Assembly (NCBI GenBank): GCA_900546055.1
Contig: URBG01000035.1
Location: forward strand, 1-11,781
Length of the DNA: 11,781 nt
Direction of reading: 5' to 3'
From: an uncultured Mycoplasmatota bacterium
Lineage (GTDB): Bacteria > Bacillota_I > Bacilli_A > RF39 > UBA660
The notes under the pieces are model-generated. The model worked only from the letters and a program-made list of their open reading frames with translations. It had not been told where the DNA came from and searched no databases. The position numbers and the translations under genes were made by a program. Shown in pieces: positions 11,705 through 11,781 of the stretch (the first letter of the stretch is position 1; each line of letters begins with the position of its first letter).

Positions 11705-11781
11705 TGGCGGAGTAGAAGGGATTTGAACCCTTGCGCCAGTTGCCCGACCTACACCCTTAGCAGGGGCGCCTCTTCAGCCTC
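11705..11781 (-). tRNA. tRNA-Ser(GCU), 5' end cut by the window edge
   Basis: Read on the minus strand this is a class II tRNA. It shows a D-arm GGCTGAAGAGG, the anticodon loop CTGCTAA with anticodon GCT (plus-strand positions 11759-11761), a long variable arm, the T-arm AAGGGTTCAAATCCCTT and an acceptor 3' half CTACTCC-G with encoded CCA. GCU decodes AGC/AGU serine codons. The first roughly 15 bases lie beyond the window. The sequence is very close to Bacillus tRNA-Ser(GCU). Confidence 0.96.

Overview
The window looks like chromosomal DNA from a low-GC, Gram-positive-type Bacillota (Bacilli/Erysipelotrichia-like, possibly gut-associated). The grounds are strong AT bias, purine-rich Shine-Dalgarno sites before most genes, sigma-A-type promoters, a peptidoglycan-cleaving GH25 lysozyme, a Bce-type two-component system, and protein resemblances to Firmicute families. 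TGA is used as a stop (histidine kinase/regulator junction, 189-residue gene), so this is not a Mycoplasma-code organism. No insertion sequence, integrase, CRISPR array or rRNA was seen.

Layout, left to right. Positions 1-180 hold no large gene, but carry on the minus strand a 22-residue hydrophobic ORF with an excellent Shine-Dalgarno and a potentially base-paired leader, a candidate type I toxin-like locus. A two-component system follows on the minus strand (BceS-like kinase 181-1194, OmpR-type regulator 1191-1853), divergent from a lone tspO (1972-2418). A stem-loop separates tspO from a convergent minus-strand operon transcribed as Nudix hydrolase (4295-4672), SRA-like/HNH endonuclease (3400-4302), adenosine deaminase (2426-3391). 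The next minus-strand unit is a MarR regulator (8869-9339) followed by a heterodimeric ABC exporter (7056-8819 and 4736-7063). Then come a signal-peptide-less GH25 lysozyme with two C-terminal repeats (9436-10440), serine O-acetyltransferase cysE (10510-11010), an unrecognised 189-residue protein (11072-11641) and the 3' part of a tRNA-Ser(GCU) (11705-11781). Almost everything reads on the minus strand; tspO is the only supported plus-strand gene.

Three points stand out. First, a Nudix protein resembling NudG-type (modified dCTP) pyrophosphohydrolases overlaps, by 8 bases, a predicted modification-dependent endonuclease. This suggests a restriction enzyme coupled to a nucleotide-pool cleaner that would stop the cell building its own targets. 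Second, the MarR/ABC unit has a near-consensus promoter and two matching palindromes (TGTAWGGNNCCWTACA), one over the marR transcription start and one just before the first ABC gene: a simple autoregulated drug-efflux circuit. Third, the larger ABC subunit carries a roughly 200-residue extracytoplasmic insertion between TM1 and TM2 built from degenerate repeats.

Several starts were chosen from Shine-Dalgarno spacing rather than ORF length: tspO at 1972, Nudix at 4672, HNH at a GTG at 4302, ABC subunit 1 at a GTG at 8819, and the 189-residue protein at 11641.
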